DNA of 64,000 nt from Bacteroidia bacterium. GTDB lineage: Bacteria; Bacteroidota; Bacteroidia; M30B66. Position numbers and translations under genes: made by a program. The notes under the pieces are model-generated. The model saw only the letters and a program-made list of their open reading frames with translations. It made no database searches and was not told the origin of the DNA. The stretch covers positions 1 to 64,000 of the forward strand of contig JAGYKL010000001.1 of the NCBI GenBank assembly GCA_018401705.1, in the 5' to 3' direction. Each line of letters begins with the position of its first letter. Position 1 is the stretch's first letter. Positions 1-10,311 of this stretch are shown here, one piece after another.

Positions 1-1260
1 TGCTTCTATTACAACTTTATTTCTAATCGCAGAAACAGATTCTTCTTTAAGCATCATACCTCGCATAGCCGAAGTTGGAACTGCCATTTCATATGTTTCA
101 ACTATTCTAGGGTAACAAGGATTTTCATCAAAATACTCAACAAGCCTTGGTCCTGAGTAAGCATCAAGAGATTGAAAAATGGAGCTATTAATAATTCGAA
201 TCTCATTTCGCTTAAGGACAACGGGAACAGGAACCACCATAGCAAAATCTCGAACAGCACCCTGAAAATCACTATGCATTGAAATAATTGAGCGGGTGCC
301 ATCTCTCACGATAATAACCTGAGATGATTTATTAAATAATTTAGCATTGGCTTGTGCGACATAGAAGCCACAAAAGGCTTTGCTCTCTTTTATTCCAAAT
401 GAGGATAACATAAATACTGCCAATAATAGCTTAACAGTATTTGCGGGACGCAGGGGCATCCATTCGAATTTTCTTGCTTTAAGTAACATGTCAAATAAAA
501 TAGTTAAGGGTGAAACAAAGAATAGCGTCCAAAAAGGAGCTGTTTGGATTTGATAATATGATTGGAGAAAGAATGCAATCAAGGCAATTGATGCAGCCCA
601 AATGATGCGAGCCTTTTTATGATTAGGGGTTGTGGCGGGATCGGTAATCATGAAAAAACTAAATAATAATAAAGAGCCATTCATGTACTTGTGAAATAGC
701 ACGTCCAATTCCCAACCTTGATAAACTATGAGTCTAAGAAAATCTAATAAGAATAGAGTCAGCAAAAAGGTTATGCCTGTATCAATTCTACCAGCTTTAA
801 ATAAAACCATCAAGCCAGCAGAGCCAATAATTAAAAGAAGTAAAACCGAGCTTCCCCATTTGCCTGGCGAAATCCAACCATCATTAAACAAGAGCATACT
901 TGTTACAATGCCAAAATTGGCTGGATTAAATATATGTTTGCCCCGAAAGCGGATTAAAAACTTCCCTGCAATAGCAAGAATTGCGGCAATCATGAGAATC
1001 TTAAAATCGTCTGATTTATACAATAATGTCAATCCTATCGATGTGATGGCGGCACTCTTAATTGAATCTAATGGCAGTTTTAAAATTTTAATCGCAAGTA
1101 ATTGGATAATAATAGCCGTGGGGAATATCACCATCATGTTTTGAGGTTCTGATTCCCAGTCAAGAAACCAAATACCAAAGAGAAGAAATGAACTGAGAAA
1201 AATGATTTGGAGATTTCTAGCGTCTTTAAATAGAACGGAGTTTCGAATCGAATAAAGCAT
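1..1260 (-). CDS. RnfD/NqrB-like polytopic membrane protein fused to a C-terminal DUF2330 domain (3' end truncated by the window)
   Basis: Hand translation from ATG (complement of 1258-1260) found no stop in the codons checked down to base 1. Motifs: 'RFRGKHIFNPANFGIV' and 'GSLLLFSFFMITDPATTPN' (RnfD/NqrB-like), then 'FCGFYVAQANAKLFNKSSQVIIVRDGTRS...DFQGAVRDFAMVVPVPVVLKRNE...LDAYSGPRLVEYFDENPC' (DUF2330-like). Confidence 0.8.
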   Translation of the reverse strand, partial: MLYSIRNSVLFKDARNLQIIFLSSFLLFGIWFLDWESEPQNMMVIFPTAIIIQLLAIKILKLPLDSIKSAAITSIGLTLLYKSDDFKILMIAAILAIAGKFLIRFRGKHIFNPANFGIVTSMLLFNDGWISPGKWGSSVLLLLIIGSAGLMVLFKAGRIDTGITFLLTLFLLDFLRLIVYQGWELDVLFHKYMNGSLLLFSFFMITDPATTPNHKKARIIWAASIALIAFFLQSYYQIQTAPFWTLFFVSPLTILFDMLLKARKFEWMPLRPANTVKLLLAVFMLSSFGIKESKAFCGFYVAQANAKLFNKSSQVIIVRDGTRSIISMHSDFQGAVRDFAMVVPVPVVLKRNEIRIINSSIFQSLDAYSGPRLVEYFDENPCYPRIVETYEMAVPTSAMRGMMLKEESVSAIRNKVVIEA

Positions 1261-1396
1261 GGGCGATTTATTTTGCTCCTGCTATGCATCAATATTTTGA
1301 TGGTTCAATTATCTATAATATTTATTGAATACTTGATTTTAATAACTCAATTGCACAAGGTTTCGGATTTCAGAAAATTCAGTTTCCTTTGCATCA

Positions 1397-3841
1397 ATGT
1401 GCAAAAACAAGCCCTATTATTTAATTTTGCTACTTAGCGTTTTCTATGTTGATGGATTATCACAAATACGTAACATACAGGGAAAGGTAATTGACATAAA
1501 TTCTGAAAAGGCTTTAGAATATGCTGTAGTTTCTATTTTTAATGAAGACAGTTCTTTAATCTCAGGTGGTTTTACAGATAGTTTAGGTCATTTTGCAATT
1601 GATAAAATAAAGCAGAACCCCGCTTATATAAGCATCACTTTCATTGGGTATCAAGATTATTTTAAAGAGTTGAAAAGTGCAAATCACAGAGATTTAGACC
1701 TTGGAATAATTCCACTAAAAGTTAATTATTCCATATTAAAAGAGTTTGAAATTGAAGCAGAAAAATCAACTGTATTTTTTGATATTGACAAACGAGTTTA
1801 TCAGGTTGACAAGGATTTAGGCGCACTTGGAGGAACCTCTTTAGATGCACTAAAAAACATTCCCGGGCTTACTGTCGGAATTGATAATTCGGTTCAGTTA
1901 AGAAACCAATCGCCCACGATTTTCATTGATGGAAGACCTACCCTTTTAACATTAGAGCAGATTCCTGCAGATGATATAGATCGCATTGAAGTTATTACCA
2001 ACCCTTCGGCCAAATATTTAGCTAGTGCCTCCGGAGGAATAGTGAATATAATATTAAAACAAAATCTGAAGCCAGGCTATTGGGGCAGTTTAAGAGCAGG
2101 AACAGGGACAAACAATAGGAATAACTTTAACTTTAATTTAAGTTTTAGAGAAAAGAAATTTAGCCTTCAAGCCTCCGGCGGATTTAACACTGCATTTAAT
2201 AATAACAATGGCTATAGTAATCGAATAAACTTTGAAAATGATATTGAAACCGGCAGGTTTAATTTGACAAATAATAATGAGAGCAATCGGTATAATATTA
2301 ATGGAAGAATTTCATCAGATATAAAACTGAGTAAAAATTCAAGTCTGAGAATATCATATAGTTATACTCCAAACTCGGTGATCACTCAAGAAAACCAAGA
2401 TTTTGAAGTTATAGATAATGACCAAAATACTGTTTTAACCGGCTTTAGAATAAATGATCTTGAAAATACTTGGCGCACACATTGGGGCTCTATTAATTAT
2501 AAAAAAGATTATAAAAAGGAAGGTAAAGTCTTAACTAGTGATGTAACTGTTATTTCTTCTTCAAATAGAAACAACTCAACTTTTGAAAATTATCTTGAAC
2601 TAGGCAACTTTTTGATTCCTGGTATAATTCAACAAAACCAAGGGGCACGTGAAGCTGATTATATCGTATGGCAATTGGATTATGAAAATCCAATCTTGGA
2701 AAACATGATGCTTGAAACAGGCTTAAGAGCTGCATATAAACAGTCGTTTGCTGATTTCGAAGTATTTTTCAAAGAAGATATTGACTCAGACTTTATTCAG
2801 GATAATACTTTATCTAATTATTTTAGGGTGGATGATTTTGTTGGTGCAGCTTATGCCAATCTAAAGGGAAAGATTGGTTCTATCGGCTGGCAAGCCGGAT
2901 TAAGGTATGAACAAACAAATTTTGTTGCCGAGCAATTAGTAAGCGGCGAAAAGTTCAGTTATATATATCCTTCATCACTAAATGATGTAGATAAGACATT
3001 ATTTCCTTCAGTCTATTTGAGTCGAAAAATTGGTGGTGACGGCACGATGCAGGTTAACTTCTCAAGAAAAATTGGAAGACCCGGCTACATGGAACTCATT
3101 CCATTTATTACTTATGCCGACAGGCAAATCATTCAAATTGGAAATCCGGTACTAGCTCCTTCATTTATTCATCTTGCCGAATGGAATTACAGCCTGTCGA
3201 AACCTGGCATCCAACTATTAACTGGAATTTATGGTAGAAATGAGAATGGAGCAATTACAAGAGTTGTTTATCCCTCTGAATTAGATCCTGAAGTATTGAT
3301 AAGTACTTATGAAAACGGGCAAACCCAAAATACTTTTGGATTTGAAAGTAGCCTGAAGAAAAGCTTTTTCGAAAAGCTCGATTTCACACTCAATGGAAAT
3401 GCATTTTATACTGATATAAGTATTGCCCAGGAAACTATAAATGCAAGAAATCAAGGCTGGAGTTGGAATGCTAAAGCGATGCTTCAATATTCGTTTTTTG
3501 AAAAATTAAGCATTCAAGTAAATGGTAATTATGAAGCTCCTAGAATTATTCCGCAAGGTAAAATACTTAGCATTTGGTTTGCCGACTTCTCGGCAAACTA
3601 TAAGATAACAAAGAAGTTAAATGCATCATTTGCAGTGAGCGATGTATTTAACAGCAAGCGTTACAGAACCTTATTTGAAACAACAGACTTGATTCAAGAA
3701 ACCAGTCGCAGATGGGAAGTTCGATTTATAAGATTAAATCTTAGCTGGCGTTTTGGCGAACCCGGAAAATCAATCTTCAATAGACGAAACAGGTATGAAA
3801 GAGACCCCGGAAATAAAGGAACTGAGATACAAGAACTTTAA
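1397..3841 (+). CDS. TonB-dependent receptor / outer membrane beta-barrel family protein with N-terminal carboxypeptidase-regulatory-like domain
   Basis: Signal peptide, 'IQGKVIDINSEKALEYAVVSIFNEDSSLISGGFTDSLGHFAI', plug motif 'IEVITNPSAKYLASASGGIVNIILK', C-terminal beta-barrel. Confidence 0.88.
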   Translation: MCKNKPYYLILLLSVFYVDGLSQIRNIQGKVIDINSEKALEYAVVSIFNEDSSLISGGFTDSLGHFAIDKIKQNPAYISITFIGYQDYFKELKSANHRDLDLGIIPLKVNYSILKEFEIEAEKSTVFFDIDKRVYQVDKDLGALGGTSLDALKNIPGLTVGIDNSVQLRNQSPTIFIDGRPTLLTLEQIPADDIDRIEVITNPSAKYLASASGGIVNIILKQNLKPGYWGSLRAGTGTNNRNNFNFNLSFREKKFSLQASGGFNTAFNNNNGYSNRINFENDIETGRFNLTNNNESNRYNINGRISSDIKLSKNSSLRISYSYTPNSVITQENQDFEVIDNDQNTVLTGFRINDLENTWRTHWGSINYKKDYKKEGKVLTSDVTVISSSNRNNSTFENYLELGNFLIPGIIQQNQGAREADYIVWQLDYENPILENMMLETGLRAAYKQSFADFEVFFKEDIDSDFIQDNTLSNYFRVDDFVGAAYANLKGKIGSIGWQAGLRYEQTNFVAEQLVSGEKFSYIYPSSLNDVDKTLFPSVYLSRKIGGDGTMQVNFSRKIGRPGYMELIPFITYADRQIIQIGNPVLAPSFIHLAEWNYSLSKPGIQLLTGIYGRNENGAITRVVYPSELDPEVLISTYENGQTQNTFGFESSLKKSFFEKLDFTLNGNAFYTDISIAQETINARNQGWSWNAKAMLQYSFFEKLSIQVNGNYEAPRIIPQGKILSIWFADFSANYKITKKLNASFAVSDVFNSKRYRTLFETTDLIQETSRRWEVRFIRLNLSWRFGEPGKSIFNRRNRYERDPGNKGTEIQEL

Positions 3842-3849
3842 TGCCACAG

Positions 3850-4455
3850 TCATTTTGCTGGTGGCATTGTACCAAAAACGATATCCCAAAAAGGAGAAGT
3901 AACACCAAACGCTTTGTCAGGGTGCTTATAGTGATGTATGCTATGATGCTTCCAAAAGAAGGAGAATCGCTTTATGGGACGTTTTAAATGGATGTAAAAA
4001 TGAATATTTGAATAAATTAAATACCCACTTATAAAACCAGCTAAAATCACAAATGAAAACTTATTAAAAAGACCGTAAAATAGAACTCCAAAAATGAATA
4101 TGTATAAAGTTCCAGGAAACGGAGGCATAAAAACCCAGTTTTCAACACGGGGTTTATCGTGGTGAATGCCATGCATTAAATAGGCAAACCGCTTAATAGC
4201 TTTAGACTCTCCTTTTATGTGAAAAAGAAATCTGTGTAAAATATACTCGAATAAAGTCCAAAAAATTATTCCTGCAAAAAAAGACAAAGTCAGAAATAAA
4301 AATGAGTCTGTCTTAATTAAAGTAAATTGAAAGTAAAATAACACGATTATATAAATCGAGATATATGTAACCGTAATTTGTCTGTTAGTGAATGAAAGAA
4401 ACTTCATCAGTGGACTCCTGAAAAGCTCTTCATTTTGAGGAGTTTGATTTTTCAT
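3850..4455 (-). CDS. Fatty acid hydroxylase (sterol desaturase superfamily, FA2H-like)
   Basis: Histidine boxes 'HRFLFH', 'HGIHHDKPRVENWVFMPP', 'HHSIHHYKHPDKAFG' with several TM segments. Confidence 0.85.
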   Translation of the reverse strand: MKNQTPQNEELFRSPLMKFLSFTNRQITVTYISIYIIVLFYFQFTLIKTDSFLFLTLSFFAGIIFWTLFEYILHRFLFHIKGESKAIKRFAYLMHGIHHDKPRVENWVFMPPFPGTLYIFIFGVLFYGLFNKFSFVILAGFISGYLIYSNIHFYIHLKRPIKRFSFFWKHHSIHHYKHPDKAFGVTSPFWDIVFGTMPPAK

Positions 4456-4563
4456 GGAATGATCCTTAAATACCTTTCAAAGGTAATCACATCCATGAGG
4501 GACGAGTGTTTAACTATGTTAAAAATCAATAATTAAACTTAACAACATTAAGCTACTCCTTTA

Positions 4564-4899
4564 TCACTGAGGTGTAGCCGTATTTCTTGCTGACAAAACG
4601 TAAGCAAGCAGCTTATCTTCCTTCATTTTATCAATGCCGTAACCTTTCTTATTTGCCTTTACAACCATTTTAGGCATTATAGTTCTCCATTGTTCTTCTG
4701 TTCTTGATGAAGGTTTTTTTAATGGATGACAAGAACCACAGCTGTTCTCATATAATGCTTTTGAATCATTTAAATCTGAAATGGTAATTCCTGGATAATA
4801 TTTAGAAGCCTCTGCTAATTGGACATCAGTTGGTGCAGAGATTTTTGCTGCACATGCAGAAAGCAAAACAGCAGCGAATAAATAAAAATACTTTTTCAT
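4564..4899 (-). CDS. Small cytochrome c-like lipoprotein, single CxxCH haem site
   Basis: Lipobox-like 'LLSACAA'; 'CGSCHPLKKPSSRTEEQW'. Confidence 0.75.
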   Translation of the reverse strand: MKKYFYLFAAVLLSACAAKISAPTDVQLAEASKYYPGITISDLNDSKALYENSCGSCHPLKKPSSRTEEQWRTIMPKMVVKANKKGYGIDKMKEDKLLAYVLSARNTATPQ

Positions 4900-4973
4900 A
4901 ATTTATTTTAAAAATGGGTCAAGAAAATCTGAACAGTTTGTTTGTAATTGTTCTTTTTAAATTAGCAAAAATC

Positions 4974-6353
4974 TTAATGAGCAATAACCACTTTTTCTGC
5001 GTGCCAAAGTCCTTCGACATCTTGAAATCTTAATGAATAAACTCCTGAAGCTATTCCTTGAGTATTAATCACAAATGTTTTGGCATCATAATTTGTTAAG
5101 CTAATTGAATTTGATTTTCCATAAATGTCAATTAGTTGGAGGCTTGAGCTTAGAAATTGTTTATCAAAACTCTTTAGCGTAATCAGTCTATTGGCAGGGT
5201 TTGGGTAAATTGAAGCTGCTTTTTCGCCTGGTAAATTCACATGCCCTGTTGAAACATTAAAAGCTTCAACTGAAGCGTCTACTCCTCCTGTAACTAGAAC
5301 TGTTCCATTACTTAAAGCTGCAACAGAAAATTCATACCTTGAGTCCTGAAGAAGAGGATTTTCTGTCCACTCTCCAGCAACTGCATCATAAAGAAAAGTG
5401 CTAGATGCATATGTAGTGAAGCCAGTAATGTCAGAAGTATTACTTGAGTCAACACCCGCAATTGCAAGGATATTTCCATCCTCAAGTGTTATCATTTCAT
5501 GATAGCTAAGTCCTAAAGGTAGTGGTTCATCAAATTGCCATTGCTGTGTATTAGGATCATATATTTCAACATCTATAATACCATTGTAGGCATAATTCAC
5601 TGAGCCATTAAAATAACGACCGCCAGAAACCATAATTCGTCCATCACTCATGATTGTTGAAGCATGGTAATCTCTGGCAATTATCATTGGTGAGCCTGCC
5701 GACCATGAATCATTTGCAGGGTCATAAATTTCAACAGAACTTAACTGGAAGCCAGCATTAGGATTGAAGCCACCGGCTATTAAAACTTTTCCGTCGGGTA
5801 AAATATTTGCCGTGTGATATGAACGGGCTGTATTTATGGAAGCGGCTGCAGACCATGTATTAGTTTCAGCGTTGTAAATTTCGCAAGAATTAAGATTATT
5901 TGTTCCATCATAACCACCTACAACCAAGACCTTACCGTCGTTTAGTTTGGTGGCAGTAAAATATGATCTTCCCTGACTTAGAAAGCCTGCACTTTCCCAA
6001 ACATTATCTGTGGGATTAAAAAGCTCGCAAGCTTCTGTATTGAAAACGCCAGTAAATCCAGCAATGATTAGAACATTGCCATCATCTAATCTCACTGCTC
6101 TGGAGTTATAATGTTCACTATCCATGCTTGGCACACTCGTCCAAGCATTACTTATTGGATCGTATACTTCAGCAGAAGACAGATTAATTGAGTAATCCCA
6201 ACCTCCTGCCACAAGCAATCTGCCATCTTCAAGAGCTGTAGAAGTATGTCCTGCTCTGGTAGTTGACATAGATGGGTATCCAATCCATTGTGCAATAGCA
6301 CAATGTGAGAAAAGAAATAATCCTAGAGCCAGAAATAAGTTATTGCATTTCAT
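4974..6353 (-). CDS. Kelch-repeat beta-propeller protein with T9SS type A sorting domain
   Basis: Repeated '(D)GKVLVVGGYDG...AEVYDP..NTWS' units; C-terminal 'IYPNPANRLITLKS...GVYSLRFQD..HAEKVVIAH'. Confidence 0.88.
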   Translation of the reverse strand: MKCNNLFLALGLFLFSHCAIAQWIGYPSMSTTRAGHTSTALEDGRLLVAGGWDYSINLSSAEVYDPISNAWTSVPSMDSEHYNSRAVRLDDGNVLIIAGFTGVFNTEACELFNPTDNVWESAGFLSQGRSYFTATKLNDGKVLVVGGYDGTNNLNSCEIYNAETNTWSAAASINTARSYHTANILPDGKVLIAGGFNPNAGFQLSSVEIYDPANDSWSAGSPMIIARDYHASTIMSDGRIMVSGGRYFNGSVNYAYNGIIDVEIYDPNTQQWQFDEPLPLGLSYHEMITLEDGNILAIAGVDSSNTSDITGFTTYASSTFLYDAVAGEWTENPLLQDSRYEFSVAALSNGTVLVTGGVDASVEAFNVSTGHVNLPGEKAASIYPNPANRLITLKSFDKQFLSSSLQLIDIYGKSNSISLTNYDAKTFVINTQGIASGVYSLRFQDVEGLWHAEKVVIAH

Positions 6354-6388
6354 GAAGTTTGATTTTTAGATTGACTTAAACGATGCAT

Positions 6389-6421
6389 CAAATCTAAATA
6401 ATCCTCTATGAATAAGGCAAA
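6389..6421 (-). promoter_or_regulatory. Bacteroidota-type promoter upstream of the Kelch/T9SS gene
   Basis: On minus strand TAGATTTG (complement of 6389-6396) with TTTG (complement of 6418-6421), 21 nt spacer. Confidence 0.45.
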
Positions 6422-6437
6422 ACTTTAAAAATAAAAC

Positions 6438-7973
6438 TCATTCATCATCCTTAACCCAAAGGGTTAAAACTCCAGCCAAAATCATGCATGCGCCTCCAAG
6501 AACCAATGTATACATAGTATTTCCACCGAAAAGGTGCATAGTGAAATAACCAAGTATAGTAGCAGCTACAATCTGAGGGATAACAATAAAGAAATTAAAA
6601 ACTCCCATAAAATACCCCATTCTATCGGGAGGCAAAGACCCCGATAATATTGCATAAGGCATAGAAAGAATACTTGCCCAGGCAATTCCAACAGCACCCA
6701 TGGCAACTGCAAGCATATTAGGATCACTTATGAACTTTATTGACACTAGACCTAAACCTCCAATAAAAAGACATAACATATGAGTTCTTCTTCGACTTGT
6801 ATATTTAGCTATTAATGGAATCAAGAATGCAAATAATGCTGCAACCCCATTTCTAACCGAAGAGCATACACCCAGCCAATCGGCACCATCATTATATTCA
6901 GTCTTTACACGCTCAATATCTGCTGTTTCAGCTTCCGTAAGAATTTCAGAATGATCACTAAAATAATTTGCCAAATTTATAGTTATAGCAACCTGGTCTT
7001 CACCTGCTTGAAACTGTCTTACTTCAGATGCATCAGTTTGCAATGCTCGAAAACGTTTTAGCTCTTCTTGATCTCCTTTAAAAGAAGCAAGTTGCTCTCC
7101 CAATGCTCCGTCCATTTTTTCAAATGTTTGCCTATCAACTTTCATATTGTAGATAGAAGTTGTGACAGCATTCGTAGAATAAATCCACATGGCAAACAAT
7201 GCAAACCAAGTAAAAAACTGCACCCAAGCCAATTGCCTCATTGTTCTGGGCATTTTAAAGATACCTGTAAACGGTTCTGTAAGGGCTTTGCCTAATGAAG
7301 TCTTCTTTTTTTCACGCTTAAAGGCTTCCATATCTTCAGGCGGAAACTCTCTTGTTGTAAACACAGTGTACATCACTGCAGTTAAAAATGCAAATGCTCC
7401 AATGTAAAATGACCATTTAACAGAATCAGGGATAACCCCTGCTGGTGCAGTATTACTTAAGTGAAACCAGTTTTTAAAAACCCAAGGCAAAAGTGCTGCA
7501 ATTACAGAACCAGCTCCAATAAAGAAGCTCTGCATGGCAAAGCCTGTTGTTCTTTGCTCTTTCGAAAGCTTATCTCCTACAAATGCTCTGAATGGCTCCA
7601 TTGATATATTAATGGAGGCATCTAAAATCCATAACATACCACCTGCAATCCATAATGCTGAAGAATTTGGCATCACAATCAATGCTATTGTAGCAAGCAC
7701 TGCTCCAATAAAGAAATAGGGCCTTCTTCTTCCCCAGTATGGATGCCAAGTTCTATCACTCAGGTAACCAATAATTGGTTGAACCAAAAGTCCGGTTAGT
7801 GGCGCTGCAATCCATAAAATTGGAATTTCATCCTTGTTAGCTCCAAGCGTTTCGAATATTCTACTAACGTTTGAATTTTGCAGTTCAAAGCCGAACTGTA
7901 TACCGAAAAAACCGAAGCTCATATTCCAGATTTGCCAGAAATTGAGACGCTTCTTTTCTACTCTTTGACTCAT
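6438..7973 (-). CDS. MFS transporter (sugar/SLC45-like)
   Basis: 'GVLVQPIIGYLSDRTWHPYWGRRRPYFFIGAVLA'-type motif, about 12 TM segments. Confidence 0.85.
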   Translation of the reverse strand: MSQRVEKKRLNFWQIWNMSFGFFGIQFGFELQNSNVSRIFETLGANKDEIPILWIAAPLTGLLVQPIIGYLSDRTWHPYWGRRRPYFFIGAVLATIALIVMPNSSALWIAGGMLWILDASINISMEPFRAFVGDKLSKEQRTTGFAMQSFFIGAGSVIAALLPWVFKNWFHLSNTAPAGVIPDSVKWSFYIGAFAFLTAVMYTVFTTREFPPEDMEAFKREKKKTSLGKALTEPFTGIFKMPRTMRQLAWVQFFTWFALFAMWIYSTNAVTTSIYNMKVDRQTFEKMDGALGEQLASFKGDQEELKRFRALQTDASEVRQFQAGEDQVAITINLANYFSDHSEILTEAETADIERVKTEYNDGADWLGVCSSVRNGVAALFAFLIPLIAKYTSRRRTHMLCLFIGGLGLVSIKFISDPNMLAVAMGAVGIAWASILSMPYAILSGSLPPDRMGYFMGVFNFFIVIPQIVAATILGYFTMHLFGGNTMYTLVLGGACMILAGVLTLWVKDDE

Positions 7974-8048
7974 GGGCTTATTTCAATGGTGTCTTTATGA
8001 CACCGCAAAATACATAAATACTTGAATGATAAATATGCCTATTTAAAA

Positions 8049-10148
8049 TCAATCGGTAGCTTTAATGATTCTCTCCGACAATAATTCCTTTCCATCAGTA
8101 AAAATTCTAATGAAATAAATGCCTTCAGCTAATGGATCTAAGAAAAACTGCAATTCATTAAGCCCTTTCTTTGCCTCTGAATTAATAATCTCGGCAACCA
8201 GTTTTCCGGAAGCATCATAAATAAATACCTCCAACTTTGTGTCCTGTTCTAAGGAGAACTGATAATTTATCTGATTGGTAAAAGGATTGGGATAAACAAC
8301 TCCAAATGCACCTTGGCTTTGAGGGGTAAAATCAACAATTGCAGAACAGCCCCTAGCATCAACAACTCTTAAGTTAACAGGAACTCCATCGCAAGCTTGA
8401 TTAAATTCTGAGTCACCTTGCTGTGAATTCCAGAAATACTGGTAAGGAGAAATTCCCTGAGAAACCTTAGCTCTAAGTATCCCACTGCAAGTGGAAGCCA
8501 TACCTTCTTGAGTTATTGAGGCATAAATCTGAGTTGTATCTGGACTAAATATCTCATTTACCCAGGTAGCGTTCTTTCGATTTAGCATTCCAAAATAACC
8601 TGAAGAATAAACCTTACCTGGTTGATTGAATCGGGTTTGAAAACCAAGGTAATCACCCCATCGTTCGTAGGTTCCGGTTAGCCTGTCGACATAATTTTCT
8701 CCTTCCTTTAGAATTAATGTTTCTGAAATGCGTCCGTCATTTGCCACATATTTACAGGCTACGCCAGGGAAGCTATCGGGAGAAGAATAATTGAATCCGA
8801 TCATTACCTCTGCATCACAGTTTTCATTTCCCGCGAAAGCGATGTTGGGATATCCATAATCTAAAATTGAATCTCCGAGAATAGTTCCGGTGATTGAAAA
8901 ATCGCCTGTTGGGTTAGTTACATTTCCATAGTAAATTGAAGAATATCCAGTTTCCGGATTAATTGTATTGGCAACAAACTTTATTTCATCATTTAAAAGT
9001 ATTGCTCCTAAGACTCTTGCATCATTAGTTTGCAGACCTCCTGTAGGGTCGGTCGGATCAGTATCTTGCTGCCTTCCGTTAGGTGGCATTCCATAAGGAA
9101 CATCGGTTTGAGATTGTCTTATTTCGAGCAAGGTATCTCCTTCGGGGGAAGGTTTTAATTGCAATAAAAACAAAGTGTCGTTCTCGAGATCGAAATTCCG
9201 ATTAGACATGAAGAATACTTGTTCTGCTTGCCCTCTAGCTCCTTGCACAGGGTGAAGATTTCTTATAAAACGTCCGTTATAGCGTATATCGGAAAATAGC
9301 TCGGAATCAATCTCTTCTTCTCCAGCATACCCTTTGGCAGTATTTACTTTCCAAATAACAGAACCGTCAAAACCCTCTTGCCAAGTTGGAGCCGTGTCAA
9401 TGATTAAATTTCCAGTAATGTATAACATTCCTCCGCTTAAGGAGATTGCAGGAAAATCAGTCCACCTGTCATTATTGAGCGGATTTCCTGATAAAAAATA
9501 AGTATTCCATGGATCAAGTGGGCTGTTTGAGGATGAAAAAGCTACAATATATCCATTGGTAGCAGGGTCTGAGTTCTTTAGAAACACAAGAATAAACCTA
9601 TCGGTTAGCTCATCGTAGATAAGTTTAGGGTCAAAATAGTTATCTGTTGCACTACCACCGCCTGCAATTGCTCTGAGGCTAAGAGACCCGTTTGGGAAAA
9701 CAATAGTGTCATTATCAAGGTCATAAGCATAAACCAAACTGTTAATAGCAGCCAACAAAATTCCTCCGTTGGAAACAGCAAGTGTGTTATCGTTTGGAAT
9801 TCCGCCGGTAATAACTATTTCGGTTCCGCTTGGCAGAACTCTTGTGAATCCCAATCCACGGCCAAGAACAGGAGCCGGTGCAGGCTCTGAGTTAATATTT
9901 TTGGGTGCGCCTTGAACTTTGCTTTTAAAATATTCCTTCTGCTTTATCTTTTGCTGCATCAAAAATGAGCGGTAAGAATTACCATCAGGCAATGGCGCTT
10001 CAAGACTAAAAAGCTGAGCGTTGAAATCGGGCTGAGCTTCCATTGGATTAAAACTTCCAAGAAATTTCGCAGACAATTGAGTCTTAACAGTAGTTTGCGC
10101 CCATGAAAAGCATGGAAGCAGAAAAATAAAAACAAGAATTCTAAGCAT
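8049..10148 (-). CDS. Large secreted protein with T9SS type A sorting domain
   Basis: Signal peptide, extracellular repeats, C-terminal 'GVVYPNPFTNQINYQFSLEQDTKLEVFIYDASGKLV...EGIYFIRIFTDGKELLSERIIK'. Confidence 0.82.
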   Translation of the reverse strand: MLRILVFIFLLPCFSWAQTTVKTQLSAKFLGSFNPMEAQPDFNAQLFSLEAPLPDGNSYRSFLMQQKIKQKEYFKSKVQGAPKNINSEPAPAPVLGRGLGFTRVLPSGTEIVITGGIPNDNTLAVSNGGILLAAINSLVYAYDLDNDTIVFPNGSLSLRAIAGGGSATDNYFDPKLIYDELTDRFILVFLKNSDPATNGYIVAFSSSNSPLDPWNTYFLSGNPLNNDRWTDFPAISLSGGMLYITGNLIIDTAPTWQEGFDGSVIWKVNTAKGYAGEEEIDSELFSDIRYNGRFIRNLHPVQGARGQAEQVFFMSNRNFDLENDTLFLLQLKPSPEGDTLLEIRQSQTDVPYGMPPNGRQQDTDPTDPTGGLQTNDARVLGAILLNDEIKFVANTINPETGYSSIYYGNVTNPTGDFSITGTILGDSILDYGYPNIAFAGNENCDAEVMIGFNYSSPDSFPGVACKYVANDGRISETLILKEGENYVDRLTGTYERWGDYLGFQTRFNQPGKVYSSGYFGMLNRKNATWVNEIFSPDTTQIYASITQEGMASTCSGILRAKVSQGISPYQYFWNSQQGDSEFNQACDGVPVNLRVVDARGCSAIVDFTPQSQGAFGVVYPNPFTNQINYQFSLEQDTKLEVFIYDASGKLVAEIINSEAKKGLNELQFFLDPLAEGIYFIRIFTDGKELLSERIIKATD

Positions 10149-10297
10149 GACAGCAAGATAGCAAAGAAGGTGATTAGTAGATTAATTTTTACTGTGTAGA
10201 GAATTGAAGGACTCACAAATCAGAGAATCTTTAATATTTCAACATATGTGTTAACAAAACAAGGTGATAAAGCATCAAAAGAAAGGCACTCCTTCCC

Positions 10298-10305
10298 TAT
10301 TTTTG
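10298..10305 (+). promoter_or_regulatory. -7 type promoter element TATTTTTG directly upstream of the parC ATG (10312)
   Basis: Exact match to TAnnTTTG; 6 nt from the start codon. Confidence 0.45.
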
Positions 10306-10311
10306 CGCACC

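Noticed and set aside
728-1144. 138-aa plus-strand ORF in the track
   Set aside because: Antisense shadow of the RnfD-DUF2330 gene; composition and lack of motifs do not support coding.
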